Shown: piece by piece, positions 34,272 to 42,734 of the stretch | Numbering within the stretch: position 1 is the first letter of the stretch | How the letters are laid out: every line of letters begins with the position of its first letter | Origin: Pseudonocardia cypriaca | GTDB lineage: Bacteria > Actinomycetota > Actinomycetes > Mycobacteriales > Pseudonocardiaceae | Reading direction: 5' to 3' | Assembly: GCF_006717045.1 (NCBI RefSeq) | Contig: NZ_VFPH01000001.1 | Location: forward strand, 1,674,001-1,738,000 | Length of the DNA stretch: 64,000 bases | Notes under the pieces: generated by a model | The model's database searches: none | What the model was told of the DNA's origin: nothing | The model's input: the letters and a program-made list of their open reading frames with translations, nothing else | Position numbers and translations under genes: made by a program

Positions 34272-34697
34272 ATGAACGACGACCCCACGCGGGCGATGGA
34301 CGTGCGCTCGCCCTCCTACGGCAGCGTCGGCCCGGCCGATCCGCACGCCGACCCGGAGACGCAGCCCTCGCTGCGCCCGGTCGTCGCCGACGGCCCCACC
34401 GTCCCGACGCCGAGCGAGCCGAAGGCGCGGGCGGGCTGGCCGGCCGATGAGCCGGTCCAGCGCTCGCGCACCGGCATGCTGTGGATGGGGCTGATCCTGT
34501 CCGCGCTGGTGCTGCTGGTCCTGCTGGTCTTCATCCTGCAGAACAGCACGCCCGTGCAGATCAACTTCCTGAACCTGTCGGGCACCCTGCCCATCGGCGT
34601 CGCGCTGCTGCTCGCCGCCATCGCGGGCCTGCTGCTCGTCGCGATCCCGGGCGGGCTGCGCATCCTGCAGCTCCGCCGCGCCGCCCGCCGCCGCTGA
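34272..34697 (+). CDS. LapA/DUF1049-like membrane protein
   Basis: 141 residues: a disordered acidic/Pro-rich N-terminal half (about 1-70) followed by two hydrophobic helices (LWMGLILSALVLLVLLVFIL, then GVALLLAAIAGLLLVAIPGG) separated by NSTPVQINFLNLSG, the DUF1049 hallmark. A GAGGTG lies at proper spacing before the ATG; an earlier start at 34218 lacks one. Role in envelope biology is probable but unspecified. Confidence 0.82.
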   Translation: MNDDPTRAMDVRSPSYGSVGPADPHADPETQPSLRPVVADGPTVPTPSEPKARAGWPADEPVQRSRTGMLWMGLILSALVLLVLLVFILQNSTPVQINFLNLSGTLPIGVALLLAAIAGLLLVAIPGGLRILQLRRAARRR

Positions 34698-34709
34698 GTC
34701 CGGGAGGCC

Positions 34710-36065
34710 TCAGGACCTGCGCCCGCCCACCGCGATCTGCCACGGGGCGAGCTGGTTGCCGGCGACCTCCGTCTGCTCGGCGCTCAGGTTGACCACCACC
34801 ACGCCGTCGTCCGCGCGGAAGGCCAGCAGGTTCGGGCGCGACGGCGACCGCCCGATCTCGACGCCGCCCGCGGCCATCCGCGGTACCAGGAACTGCCAGG
34901 CCTGGGTGAGCGGGAGCGGCCGTCCGCCGTCCTCCTCGGTGGAGTCGGACCACAGGGCGGGGGAGCCGAGGTCCTCGTCGGCCTGCGGGCCCCACAGCAG
35001 AGCACCGGCGGTTCCCGACTCGGCCATGGCGGCGATCGCGGCGAGGTTCACGGCGGCGTTGGCGGGGCTCCCGGGCGCGTCGTCCTCACCCGCGGGGACC
35101 TCGGGGTAGTACTCGGCCCACCAGATCGGCAGGTCGCTCCGCTGCTGCAGCCAGCGCGCCATGTCGGCGAACTTCCGGCCGCCGTCGAGCGGGTTCAGGC
35201 CCTCCTGGTTCCGCTTGTTCGACGCGGTGTCCACCGCGAGGAAGTCGGCGCCCACGTTGTTCTGCAGCCAGTAGTCGACCACGTCGAGCGTGCGCTGGTC
35301 GGCCGCCCCCCACGGACCGGCGACGGTGGTCGAAGTGTCCTCTGCGCCCTCGTCGAGGCTGATGAGCACGACGTACGGGCCGCCGACCAGCACGTCCGGC
35401 CGGACGTCCTTCACCGCACGGTAGACCTGGTTGTAGAGCTCGGTGTAGCCCTCGTAGTCCCAGCGGTCCTGATCGCTGTCCCAGAAGCCCTTGAGCTCGT
35501 TCCACACCATCACGCGTTCGACCTGCGGGTAGCGCTTCACCGCCTCCGCGGCCAGCCGCGCGAAGTCGCCGAAGTGCTCCGGCGTCGGCTCGTCCTCGAG
35601 AGCGTCCCAGTCGGTCTCGCCCGCCTCGCCGCCCTTCATCCAGTCCGGCGCGCAGCACAGCGTGAGCATGCTCCGCTGCCCGGTCTCCTCGGTGAGCTTC
35701 ATGCGCCGGTCGAGCGTGCTCCAGTCGTACGCACCGGGCTCGGGCTCGGGGTTGTCGGTGCCGAAGCCCATGAGGTGGTGGTTCTGCCAGATCGCGCTGT
35801 CCGCCGAGAGGATGTCGATCCCGCGCTGCCGGGCCTCGGCGGGCTCGCTGTCGTCGAGGCTCTTCTGCGTGTGCGTGACGCCCAGCTCGAGCGCCGTCTC
35901 CTGCTTCGTCCACGTCCAGTCGCCGTCGAGCTCGATGGGCGGCAGCGTCTCGTTCGGGGAGGGCAGGGTCGGCGACGCGATGGGCCCGGCGGAGCAGGCG
36001 ACCAACGCCGCGGTGAGCGCCGCCAGCACGGCGACGAGACGGCCTCTGGGACGGGGAGCGTGCAC
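34710..36065 (-). CDS. Secreted GH39-like glycoside hydrolase lipoprotein
   Basis: 451 residues from a GTG. A lipoprotein signal ends at ALVACSAG. The catalytic domain is a GH-A clan barrel similar to GH39 beta-xylosidases: the general acid is the Glu of VMVWNELKGFW and the probable nucleophile the Glu of IWWAEYYPEVP; LTLCCAPDWMKGG and DFLAVDTASNKRN are further barrel strands. It would act on an extracellular glycan while anchored to the membrane. It has no transporter or sugar-gene neighbours, so it is probably monocistronic. Confidence 0.8.
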   Translation of the reverse strand: MHAPRPRGRLVAVLAALTAALVACSAGPIASPTLPSPNETLPPIELDGDWTWTKQETALELGVTHTQKSLDDSEPAEARQRGIDILSADSAIWQNHHLMGFGTDNPEPEPGAYDWSTLDRRMKLTEETGQRSMLTLCCAPDWMKGGEAGETDWDALEDEPTPEHFGDFARLAAEAVKRYPQVERVMVWNELKGFWDSDQDRWDYEGYTELYNQVYRAVKDVRPDVLVGGPYVVLISLDEGAEDTSTTVAGPWGAADQRTLDVVDYWLQNNVGADFLAVDTASNKRNQEGLNPLDGGRKFADMARWLQQRSDLPIWWAEYYPEVPAGEDDAPGSPANAAVNLAAIAAMAESGTAGALLWGPQADEDLGSPALWSDSTEEDGGRPLPLTQAWQFLVPRMAAGGVEIGRSPSRPNLLAFRADDGVVVVNLSAEQTEVAGNQLAPWQIAVGGRRS

Positions 36066-36109
36066 GAGTACCTCGGTGTCCGGTTCGGGAAGGTTCTCCG
36101 TGACGGTGG

Positions 36110-36122
36110 CAGGGAATCCCTG
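36110..36122. promoter_or_regulatory. 13-bp palindrome between helicase and GH39-like genes
   Basis: CAGGGAATCCCTG is perfectly symmetric, 45 bp upstream of the GH39-like start and 40 bp past the helicase stop. Candidate operator of the hydrolase gene; could be chance. Confidence 0.3.
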
Positions 36123-36162
36123 TGGCCCGGCTGAGAACCCTCCCGTTCCGGCCCGATGACGG

Positions 36163-37608
36163 TCAGGCGGCGGTGTCGCGCCTGCGCCGACCGCGGCGGG
36201 AGGCGAGCCCGTTGCCGTTGCCGGTACGCGGGCGGCGCGGTGCCTGCGCGGGCTTCGGCGGGGCGACGATCGCCACCCCCGACGGCGGACGCGCGCCCGT
36301 GATCCGGGCCAGCTCACCGTCGCCCGCCCGCACCTCGGTCTGCGGGGCACGCACCCCGGCCAGCCGCATCATCCGCTCGACGTCGCGCCGCTCGTCGGGG
36401 GTGACGAGCGTGACGACGGTGCCCGAGTCACCGGCCCGCGCGGTACGCCCGGCGCGGTGCAGGTAGTCCTTCGGGTCGGCCGGCGGGTCGACGTGCACGA
36501 CGAGGCTGACGTCGTCGATGTGGATGCCGCGTGCGGCCACGTCCGTGGCGACGAGCACCGGCGTGCGGCCGTCCTTGAACTCCGCGATCGCCCGGTTGCG
36601 GGCGTTCTGCGCCTTGCCGCCGTGCAGCGCGCCCGCCATCACGCCCTCGCGCCGCAGCAGCTTCACGAGGCGGTCGACGCCGTGCTTGGTGCGGGCGAAC
36701 AGGATGGTGCGACCGTCGCGCGCGGCGATCTCGGTGATGACCCGCGCCTTGGCGCCCGGGTCGACCAGCAGGACGTGGTGGTCCATGGTGGCCACCTGCG
36801 CCGTGGCCGATGCGACGGAGCGCGTGACGGGGTCGGTGAGGTACTGGCGGACCAGCGCGCCCACCTCGCCGTCGAGCGTGGCGGAGAACAGCAACCGCTG
36901 ACCACCGGACGGCGTGAGGTTCAGGATCCGCCGGACCTGGGGCAGGAAGCCCATGTCCGACATGCGGTCGGCCTCGTCGAGCACCGTGACCTCGACCTGG
37001 GAGAGGTCGCACGTGCGCTGGTCGGTGTGGTCGGTGAGGCGGCCGGGGGTGGCGACGACGAGGTCGACGCCCCGCTGCAGCTCGGCGGCCTGCCGGTTGA
37101 ACGACAGCCCGCCCACCACGACGGCGGTGGACAGGCGCAGCGCCCGCGCGAACGGGGCGAGCGCGTCGTCGACCTGCTGGGCGAGCTCACGGGTGGGGAC
37201 GAGGACGAGCCCGCGCGGCTGCCGGGACCGGGCGCGGCCGCCGGCGAGCCGGGCGAGCAGCGCGAGGCCGAACGCGAGGGTCTTGCCGGAGCCGGTCTGG
37301 CCCCGGCCGAGCAGGTCGCGGCCCGCGAGGGTGTCGGGGAGCGTCGCGGCCTGGATCGGGAACGGCTCGGTGAAGCCGTTCGCGGCGAGCGCGCGCGCGA
37401 CCGGCTCGGGCAGGCCGAGCTCCGCGAACGACGGCATGCCCGTCTCCGGGACGGTCCACAGCTCCTCGACCGGTGCGACGGGAGCGAGCGGGGAACGGCT
37501 CTGCGGGGTGCGGGAGCGGCCGTGGGGGGAGCGGGTGCGGCCGCCGTCTGAGCGACGCGACCGCGGGCTCGCCGAGTTGTGGGCACGGCGAGTGGACGGG
37601 GATGACAA
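36163..37608 (-). CDS. DEAD-box ATP-dependent RNA helicase
   Basis: 481 residues. All core motifs appear in order: Q motif (FPIQAATLP), motif I GQTGSGKT, PTRELAQQ, TPGRL, DEAD in VLDEADRM, SAT, then HGGKAQNARNR, ARGIHIDDV and HRAGRTARAG. The N-terminal 50 residues and the C-terminal 40 are Arg/Ser/Gly-rich RNA-binding tails. It would unwind RNA duplexes in ribosome assembly or mRNA decay. A leader of almost 200 bp separates it from the RIO gene upstream. Confidence 0.95.
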   Translation of the reverse strand: MSSPSTRRAHNSASPRSRRSDGGRTRSPHGRSRTPQSRSPLAPVAPVEELWTVPETGMPSFAELGLPEPVARALAANGFTEPFPIQAATLPDTLAGRDLLGRGQTGSGKTLAFGLALLARLAGGRARSRQPRGLVLVPTRELAQQVDDALAPFARALRLSTAVVVGGLSFNRQAAELQRGVDLVVATPGRLTDHTDQRTCDLSQVEVTVLDEADRMSDMGFLPQVRRILNLTPSGGQRLLFSATLDGEVGALVRQYLTDPVTRSVASATAQVATMDHHVLLVDPGAKARVITEIAARDGRTILFARTKHGVDRLVKLLRREGVMAGALHGGKAQNARNRAIAEFKDGRTPVLVATDVAARGIHIDDVSLVVHVDPPADPKDYLHRAGRTARAGDSGTVVTLVTPDERRDVERMMRLAGVRAPQTEVRAGDGELARITGARPPSGVAIVAPPKPAQAPRRPRTGNGNGLASRRGRRRRDTAA

Positions 37609-37745
37609 GAAGGACCTCCGGGACGTGGCACGTCGCTCGGAGAAACAGCGCCGGGACGGCGGCTGGGATCTCGGGACGAGCCCGGGCGCATCGGTGCGCG
37701 CCCTGATGGGTACTGCGGGCTGGCGCCCGCTTCATGGCCGTTCCA

Positions 37746-37786
37746 CGGCCGGGCGCTCGTGATCAGGGTAACCGAGCGCCCGGCCG
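37746..37786 (-). terminator. Strong hairpin terminator after the RIO gene
   Basis: A perfect 14-bp stem (CGGCCGGGCGCTCG at 37746-37759 and its complement at 37773-37786) closes a 13-base loop, 21 bp beyond the RIO kinase stop on the minus strand. No U tract, as common in actinobacteria. Confidence 0.7.
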
Positions 37787-37806
37787 CGAACCGCGCAAGT
37801 GGCGAG

Positions 37807-38766
37807 CTACCCCTGTGACGTTCCGCCGTTCTTCGGCATTCCCACCTCCGCCCGCAGCTCCTCGAGCAGGCCCTCGGGCGTGCCGACCCCGTCCGGCAGG
37901 CCGCGGGCGGTGAACCACTCGCCGATCCGCCGCACGTCGCGGGCCAGGAACTCGGGGCCCTGCGGGTTGCCGATGACGTCCACGACCTGCGGAAGGTCGA
38001 TCAGCACCAGCCGTCCGTCGTGCACCAGGAGGTTGTAGGCGGACAGGTCGCCGTGGGCGAGGCCGTGGCGGGCCAGCCCGAGCAGGGCGTCGACCAGCTG
38101 GTGCCAGAGATCACACAGCTCGTCCCGCTCCGGCCGCAGCTGGGCGAGCCGCGGGGCGGCGGTGCCGTCGTCGCTGCCGAGGAACTCCAGCAGCAGCTCG
38201 GTGCCGCTGCACTGCACGGGGTAGGGCACCGCGACGCCGTCCGCCCACAGCCGGGACAGCGCCGCGAACTCCGCGGCCGCCCACTGCCCGGCCAGGATGT
38301 CGCGGCCGAACGCCGTGCGGTTGGCCATCGCCCGTGTCTCGCGGGACCGGCGCACGCGCCTGCCCTCGAGGTAGCCGGCGTCGCGGTGGAACATGCGGTG
38401 CTCGGAGGTGCGGTAGCGCTTGGCGGCCATCAGGGCCCGCCGGTCGGTGCCCGGCACGTAGCGCTCGACGAGGTGGACGTCGGCCTCCTTGCCGGTCTTG
38501 ATCACGCCGAGCTCGGCGTCGACCGCGGCGTGCTCGGTGACGACCCAGGCCGGACGCGGGTGCGGCCCGTGCTCGGCGCCGTCCCACGTGGACCAGCGGT
38601 CGCCCTCGGGTGGGCCGTCGAGGTCGACGCCCAGCCGTTCGTCCAGGGTGGACAGGTCGGGCTCGCGGCGCCGGGGCGCGGGGGCCTCGTCGTCGAAGCG
38701 GCGACGGCGCGGCTTGCGGGAGGCCTTGGGTTCGTAGATCTCGGAGTACGACTCGTAGTCGTGCAA
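37807..38766 (-). CDS. RIO-type serine protein kinase
   Basis: 319 residues from a TTG seven bases after GGAG. A basic N-terminal tail (about 1-45) precedes the RIO1-like domain: flexible loop VIKTGKEADVHLVE, catalytic loop HGDLSAYNLLV (Asp and Asn present) and metal loop LIDLPQVVDV. RIO proteins are atypical ATP-dependent kinases/ATPases tied to ribosome maturation in archaea and eukaryotes; bacterial targets are unknown. It has a leader of almost 180 bp that carries a short frame with a strong ribosome site. Confidence 0.92.
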   Translation of the reverse strand: MHDYESYSEIYEPKASRKPRRRRFDDEAPAPRRREPDLSTLDERLGVDLDGPPEGDRWSTWDGAEHGPHPRPAWVVTEHAAVDAELGVIKTGKEADVHLVERYVPGTDRRALMAAKRYRTSEHRMFHRDAGYLEGRRVRRSRETRAMANRTAFGRDILAGQWAAAEFAALSRLWADGVAVPYPVQCSGTELLLEFLGSDDGTAAPRLAQLRPERDELCDLWHQLVDALLGLARHGLAHGDLSAYNLLVHDGRLVLIDLPQVVDVIGNPQGPEFLARDVRRIGEWFTARGLPDGVGTPEGLLEELRAEVGMPKNGGTSQG

Positions 38767-38790
38767 CGCGGGGCTCCAGAGGGAGTGTGC

Positions 38791-38818
38791 GCCCCGCGGA
38801 TCGTCGTCAGCGCGGGGC
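38791..38818 (-). promoter_or_regulatory. Hairpin in the RIO kinase leader
   Basis: GCCCCGCG and its exact complement, 12-base loop, 25 bp upstream of the RIO start. The stop codon of the short leader frame (38807-38863) falls in the loop/arm, an arrangement seen in translation-coupled attenuators; it could also be a terminator for yaaA. Confidence 0.4.
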
Positions 38819-38863
38819 GGGGATCGGACGAGGGCATGCCACGTCCCGGACAGGGATGGACAT
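38807..38863 (-). CDS. Possible 18-residue leader peptide before RIO kinase
   Basis: ATG preceded at ideal spacing by AGGAGGAGG, the strongest ribosome site in this neighbourhood, yet opening a frame of only 18 codons (MSIPVRDVACPRPIPAPR). It ends inside the hairpin at 38791-38818. No homologue is known to me. The site may instead be a remnant or standby site for the RIO gene. Confidence 0.35.
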   Translation of the reverse strand: MSIPVRDVACPRPIPAPR

Positions 38864-38944
38864 GTCGCACCTCCTCCTGATCACGCCGGCTCCGGCGACC
38901 TGCTGCGGAAGCCTCCCGGACCCCGGTCGTCCCACACAACCGAT

Positions 38945-39691
38945 TTACGCGGCGATCACGATCTCCAGCGCGTTCCCCCTGCGCTCCACCCGCATCCCCG
39001 CCCTGCGGGCGATCGCCGCGACGCCCGCCGCATCCGTCGGCTCCCCGCGGGTGCTCGCGAGCACCCGGGCGAGCCTGCCCTTGTGCGCCTTGTTGAAGTG
39101 GCTCACCACGCTGCGGCTGCCGTCGGGCCGCTCCGCCAGTACGTTCACCGTGACCGCGCCGGGCACGCGGCCGAGCGCGGCGTAGGAGCCCGAGCGCAGG
39201 TCCACCACCAGGTCCGCGGCGGCGACGGCGGCCAGCTCCGGCTCGAGCACCGGCTTCCAGCGCGCCGCGAGGGTGCCCCCGCCGGGGAGCGCCGAGCCCG
39301 CGGAGAGGCGGTAGGCGGGCACCTGGTCGTCGGCGCGGAGCAGCCCGAACAGCGCCGACCCGACGGCGAGGCGAGCACGCGCCCGCCCGACCGCGGCACC
39401 GCGCAACGAGCCGGCGTCGAGCGCGTCGTAGAGCACGCCGGTGTAGCGGTGCAGGGCCGGCAGGGTGGGCGAGGTCCACAGCGCGGCGTTGCGGGCGATC
39501 TCGGCGTCCTGCGCGGGGGACAGACCGAGCGCGGCGCGGCACGCCGGAACGTCTGCTGCGAGGTCGACGAGCTCGTCGACGAGCGCCTTGCGCACCCCGT
39601 CCAGGGCGGGATGGGAGAGCGCGTCGAGCCGCAGCGGTGGGCCGTCGCCGCCGTCGCGCTTGGTCTCCGACGGGGGAAGCAGGACGAGCAC
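38945..39691 (-). CDS. yaaA: YaaA/DUF328 peroxide-stress protein
   Basis: 248 residues from the GTG that begins VLVLLPPSETK, the fixed N-terminus of this family. Further family patterns are RYTGVLYDALDAG, SALFGLLRADDQVPAYRLSAG, DLRSGSYAALG and VSHFNKAHKGRLAR. YaaA lowers intracellular iron and limits oxidative DNA damage in E. coli and has a DNA-binding fold. It is divergent from the metY leader region. Confidence 0.92.
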   Translation of the reverse strand: MLVLLPPSETKRDGGDGPPLRLDALSHPALDGVRKALVDELVDLAADVPACRAALGLSPAQDAEIARNAALWTSPTLPALHRYTGVLYDALDAGSLRGAAVGRARARLAVGSALFGLLRADDQVPAYRLSAGSALPGGGTLAARWKPVLEPELAAVAAADLVVDLRSGSYAALGRVPGAVTVNVLAERPDGSRSVVSHFNKAHKGRLARVLASTRGEPTDAAGVAAIARRAGMRVERRGNALEIVIAA

Positions 39692-39717
39692 GGGGCGAAG
39701 GGTAGACGTGCTCGATG

Positions 39718-39747
39718 TTGTGCCAGAGGTGAACGGCCGATTACCGT
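39718..39747 (+). promoter_or_regulatory. Promoter of the metY leader (leaderless)
   Basis: TTGTGC (39718-39723) and TACCGT (39742-39747, fits TANNNT) are 18 bp apart. The expected transcription start, about seven bases past the -10, coincides with the GTG of the leader peptide at 39755. Confidence 0.5.
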
Positions 39748-39754
39748 CCCCGGC

Positions 39755-39829
39755 GTGATCCGTCTCGTGACGCGCCGGCATGTCGACTACATGCGGACCG
39801 CGAGCGCGGTGTGTCGAGCCGGCCGCTGA
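39755..39829 (+). CDS. Actinobacterial sulfur-gene leader peptide
   Basis: 24 codons from a GTG. It carries the pattern I recall from small putative leader peptides in front of sulfur-assimilation genes in actinomycetes: RLVTRRHVDYM, then SAVCR and a short tail. The single Cys codon is TGT, rare in this genome. No ribosome site precedes it, matching a leaderless transcript from the promoter at 39718. It ends 43 bp before metY, so ribosome behaviour at the Cys/Arg codons could control metY-metX. Mechanism is inference. Confidence 0.75.
   Translation: MIRLVTRRHVDYMRTASAVCRAGR
39778..39794 (+). promoter_or_regulatory. Palindrome inside the leader peptide gene
   Basis: GCATGT-CGACT-ACATGC, a perfect 6-bp stem with a five-base loop, in the middle of the leader frame. 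Could be an RNA hairpin competing with other structures or a repressor site. Confidence 0.4.
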
Positions 39830-39872
39830 TCGCCGCCCTCGCCCACTCCTTCCTCGCCTCCGGGAGACATCC

Positions 39873-41168
39873 ATGTCCGAGAACTGGTCGTTCGAGACCA
39901 AGCAGGTCCACGCCGGCGCCACCGCCGACCCCACCACCGGCGCCCGCGCCACCCCGATCTACCAGACGACGTCCTACACGTTCCGCGACACCGAGCACGC
40001 CGCCGCGCTGTTCGGGCTCACCGAGCTGGGCAACATCTACACGCGGATCATGAACCCCACCCAGGACGTGCTGGAGCAGCGCGTCGCCGCGCTCGAGGGC
40101 GGGCTCGCCGCCGTCGCGTTCGCGTCCGGCCAGGCCGCGCAGACCCTCGCGCTGCTCAACATCGCCGAGGCGGGCGACCACATCGTCTCCAGCGCCTCCC
40201 TCTACGGCGGCACGTACAACCTGTTCCACTACACGTTCCCCAAGCTGGGCATCGAGGTCTCGTTCGTAGAGGACCCCGACGACCTCGACGAGTGGCGCGC
40301 AGCGGTCCGCCCGAACACCAAGGCCTTCTACGCCGAGACGCTCGGCAACCCGCGCGGCAACGTGCTGGACGTGCGCGCGGTCGCCGACGCCGCGCACGCC
40401 GCCGGCCTGCCGCTCATCGTGGACAACACGGTGCCCACGCCGTACCTGCTGCGGCCCATCGAGCACGGCGCGGACATCGTGGTGCACTCGGCCACGAAGT
40501 TCCTGGGCGGGCACGGCACCGCGATCGGCGGCGTCGTGGTCGACTCCGGCAACTTCGCATGGGGCGAGCACGCCGACCGCTTCCCGGGGCTCACCACCCC
40601 GGACCCGAGCTACCACGGCCTCAACTACTGGGAGGCGCTCGGCCCGCAGTCCTACATCATCAAGCTGCGGGTGCAGCTGCTGCGCGACCTCGGCCCGGCC
40701 ATCTCGCCGCAGAACAGCTTCCTGCTGATCCAGGGGATCGAGACGCTGTCGCTGCGCATCGAGCGGCACGTGCAGAACGCGCAGGCGCTCGCCGAGTGGC
40801 TGGAGCAGCGCGACGAGGTCGAGCAGGTCCACTACGCCGGCCTGCCGTCCAGCCGCTGGTACGAGGCCGGGCAGAAGTACCTGCCGCGCGGCGCGGGCGC
40901 CGTCGTCGCGTTCGAGATCGCAGGCGGGATCGAGGCCGGCCGGAAGTTCGTCGACGCGCTGGAGCTGCACAGCCACCTGGCCAACATCGGTGACGTCCGC
41001 AGCCTCGTGATCCACCCCGCGAGCACGACGCACAGCCAGCTGTCGGGCGAGGAGCAGCTGGCCACCGGGGTGACGCCCGGGCTGGTGCGGCTCTCGGTCG
41101 GCCTGGAGGGCATCGAGGACCTGAAGGCCGACCTCGAGGCCGGGTTCCGCGCCGCCAAGGGCGCGTGA
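39873..41168 (+). CDS. metY: O-acetylhomoserine sulfhydrylase (MetY)
   Basis: 431 residues, a Cys/Met metabolism PLP enzyme. The PLP lysine lies in HSATKFLGGHG; the N-terminal QTTSYTFRDTEHAAALF and YTRIMNPTQDVLEQR, and the final SVGLEGIEDLKADLE, are typical of MetY. It makes homocysteine from O-acetylhomoserine and sulfide. GGGAG precedes the ATG. It is coupled to metX, whose GTG overlaps its stop by 4 bp, and is preceded by a leader peptide. Confidence 0.95.
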   Translation: MSENWSFETKQVHAGATADPTTGARATPIYQTTSYTFRDTEHAAALFGLTELGNIYTRIMNPTQDVLEQRVAALEGGLAAVAFASGQAAQTLALLNIAEAGDHIVSSASLYGGTYNLFHYTFPKLGIEVSFVEDPDDLDEWRAAVRPNTKAFYAETLGNPRGNVLDVRAVADAAHAAGLPLIVDNTVPTPYLLRPIEHGADIVVHSATKFLGGHGTAIGGVVVDSGNFAWGEHADRFPGLTTPDPSYHGLNYWEALGPQSYIIKLRVQLLRDLGPAISPQNSFLLIQGIETLSLRIERHVQNAQALAEWLEQRDEVEQVHYAGLPSSRWYEAGQKYLPRGAGAVVAFEIAGGIEAGRKFVDALELHSHLANIGDVRSLVIHPASTTHSQLSGEEQLATGVTPGLVRLSVGLEGIEDLKADLEAGFRAAKGA

Positions 41169-42307
41169 CGACGCTCGGGACCCCGCTCCCTCCCGCCACC
41201 GGCGCATGGCGGGAGGGGGACGACCCGGGCCGTCGCCAGTGGGTCGTGCTGCCGGCGCCGCTGGAGCTGGAGGCCGGGGGCGCGCTGCCGGACGTCCGGA
41301 TCGCCTACGAGACGTGGGGCGTGCTGAACGCGGACGCGTCCAACGCCGTGCTCGTGCTGCACGCCCTCACCGGCGACAGCCACGTGAGCGGCCCGGCCGT
41401 GCCCGGCCACCCCACGCCGGGCTGGTGGGACGCCCTGATCGGGCCGGGCCGGGCGCTCGACCCGGCGCGCTGGTTCGTGGTGGCGCCGAACATCGTGGGC
41501 GGCTGCCAGGGCAGCACGGGCCCGGCCTCGCCCGGCCCGGACGGCAGGCCGTGGGGCAGCCGCTTCCCCCTGGTCACGGCGCGCGACGCGGTGGCCGCCG
41601 AGCGGGTGCTCGCCGACGCGCTCGGTGTGGACGCGTGGGCGCTCGTGATCGGCGGCTCCATGGGCGGGATGCGAGCCCTGGAATGGGCGGCGACCGAGCC
41701 CGACCGGGTGACCCGGCTGTGCCTGCTGGCCTGCCCCGCCGCCACCACGGCCGACCAGATCGGCTGGGCGGCCCCGCAGCTGGCCGCCATCCGCGACGAC
41801 CCGGGCTGGTGCGGCGGTGACTACCACGACGCCCCGCCAGGGCAGGGCCCCCACCGCGGCCTCGGCGTGGCGCGGCGCATCGCCCACCTGAGCTACCGCA
41901 GCGCGTTCGAGCTCGGGGAACGCTTCGGCCGAGACGCCCAGTACGGCGAGGACCCGTGGCGCGGCGGCCGGTACGCGGTGGAGTCCTACCTCGACCACCA
42001 CGCCGGCAAGCTGGTGCGCCGCTTCGACGCCATGTCCTACGTGCGGCTGACCGAGCTGATGAACGCCCACGACGTGGGCCGCGGGCGCGGCGGCACCGCG
42101 GCCGGGCTCGCCCGCGTGACGGCCCGGACACTCGTGGCGGGCATCAGCTCCGACCGGCTCTACCCGCTCGAACAGCAGGCCGAGCTCGTGGCGGGCATCC
42201 CGGGCGCGGGCCCGCTACGGGTCATCGACTCCCCGTACGGGCACGACGGCTTCCTCATCGAGGCCGGCGCGGTGGGCGCGCTCGTCACGGAGCTACTGGA
42301 TCGTTGA
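41165..42307 (+). CDS. metX: Homoserine O-acetyltransferase (MetX)
   Basis: 380 residues, alpha/beta-hydrolase fold. The nucleophile Ser is in GGSMGGMRALEW, the oxyanion-side pattern is LVLHALTGDSH, and the late Asp and His fall in AGISSDRLYPL and YGHDGFLIE. It acetylates homoserine with acetyl-CoA, giving the MetY substrate, so the two genes form the direct-sulfhydrylation branch of methionine synthesis. The last 15 bp overlap the convergent VOC gene. Confidence 0.95.
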   Translation: MTTLGTPLPPATGAWREGDDPGRRQWVVLPAPLELEAGGALPDVRIAYETWGVLNADASNAVLVLHALTGDSHVSGPAVPGHPTPGWWDALIGPGRALDPARWFVVAPNIVGGCQGSTGPASPGPDGRPWGSRFPLVTARDAVAAERVLADALGVDAWALVIGGSMGGMRALEWAATEPDRVTRLCLLACPAATTADQIGWAAPQLAAIRDDPGWCGGDYHDAPPGQGPHRGLGVARRIAHLSYRSAFELGERFGRDAQYGEDPWRGGRYAVESYLDHHAGKLVRRFDAMSYVRLTELMNAHDVGRGRGGTAAGLARVTARTLVAGISSDRLYPLEQQAELVAGIPGAGPLRVIDSPYGHDGFLIEAGAVGALVTELLDR

Positions 42308-42670
42308 TCCTTCGTGCTCGCCGATGCAGAACTCGTTGCCCTCCGGGTCGGCGAGCGTGGTCCAGGCGAAGGTCGCCGGGTCGCCGCGTTCGCCGAGCAC
42401 CGTGGCCCCGAGCCGGACGAGCCGCTCCACCTCGGCCTGCCGCCCGCCGACCGGCGCGCCCAGGTCGAGGTGGAGGCGGTTCTTGCCCGACCGCGGCTCC
42501 GGCACCAGCTGGAAGGCCAGCAGCGGGCCGCCCTTCGGCGGAGGGGCCAGCATGATGAACGCGTCGTCGTAGTTCTGCAGGACGGTGGTGTCGAGCGCCG
42601 CTGACCAGAACCCGGACAGCGCCGCCGGATCTGCGCAGTCGACGGTGACCATGCCGATGGAAAGTGCCAT
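42293..42670 (-). CDS. VOC-family (glyoxalase/bleomycin resistance fold) protein
   Basis: 125 residues with two beta-alpha-beta-beta-beta modules (MVTVDCADPAALSGFWSAAL, then NRLHLDLGAPVGGRQAEVER and TTLADPEGNEFCIGE). Terminal Glu and mid-protein His are potential metal ligands. Small VOC proteins of this form are common and of unassigned substrate. It converges on metX with overlapping 3' ends and is divergent from the RibD reductase gene. Confidence 0.87.
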   Translation of the reverse strand: MALSIGMVTVDCADPAALSGFWSAALDTTVLQNYDDAFIMLAPPPKGGPLLAFQLVPEPRSGKNRLHLDLGAPVGGRQAEVERLVRLGATVLGERGDPATFAWTTLADPEGNEFCIGEHEGSTIQ

Positions 42671-42734
42671 GCCGCGGACGCTAGCGAGGGTGTCCGACGG
42701 AACCCGCGGCGCGGGGATGGGGAAGGATCGGGCC

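Noticed and set aside
39692..39872. SAM-type riboswitch before metY
   Set aside because: None of the conserved S-box or SAM-IV core sequences is visible; the space is filled by the leader peptide.
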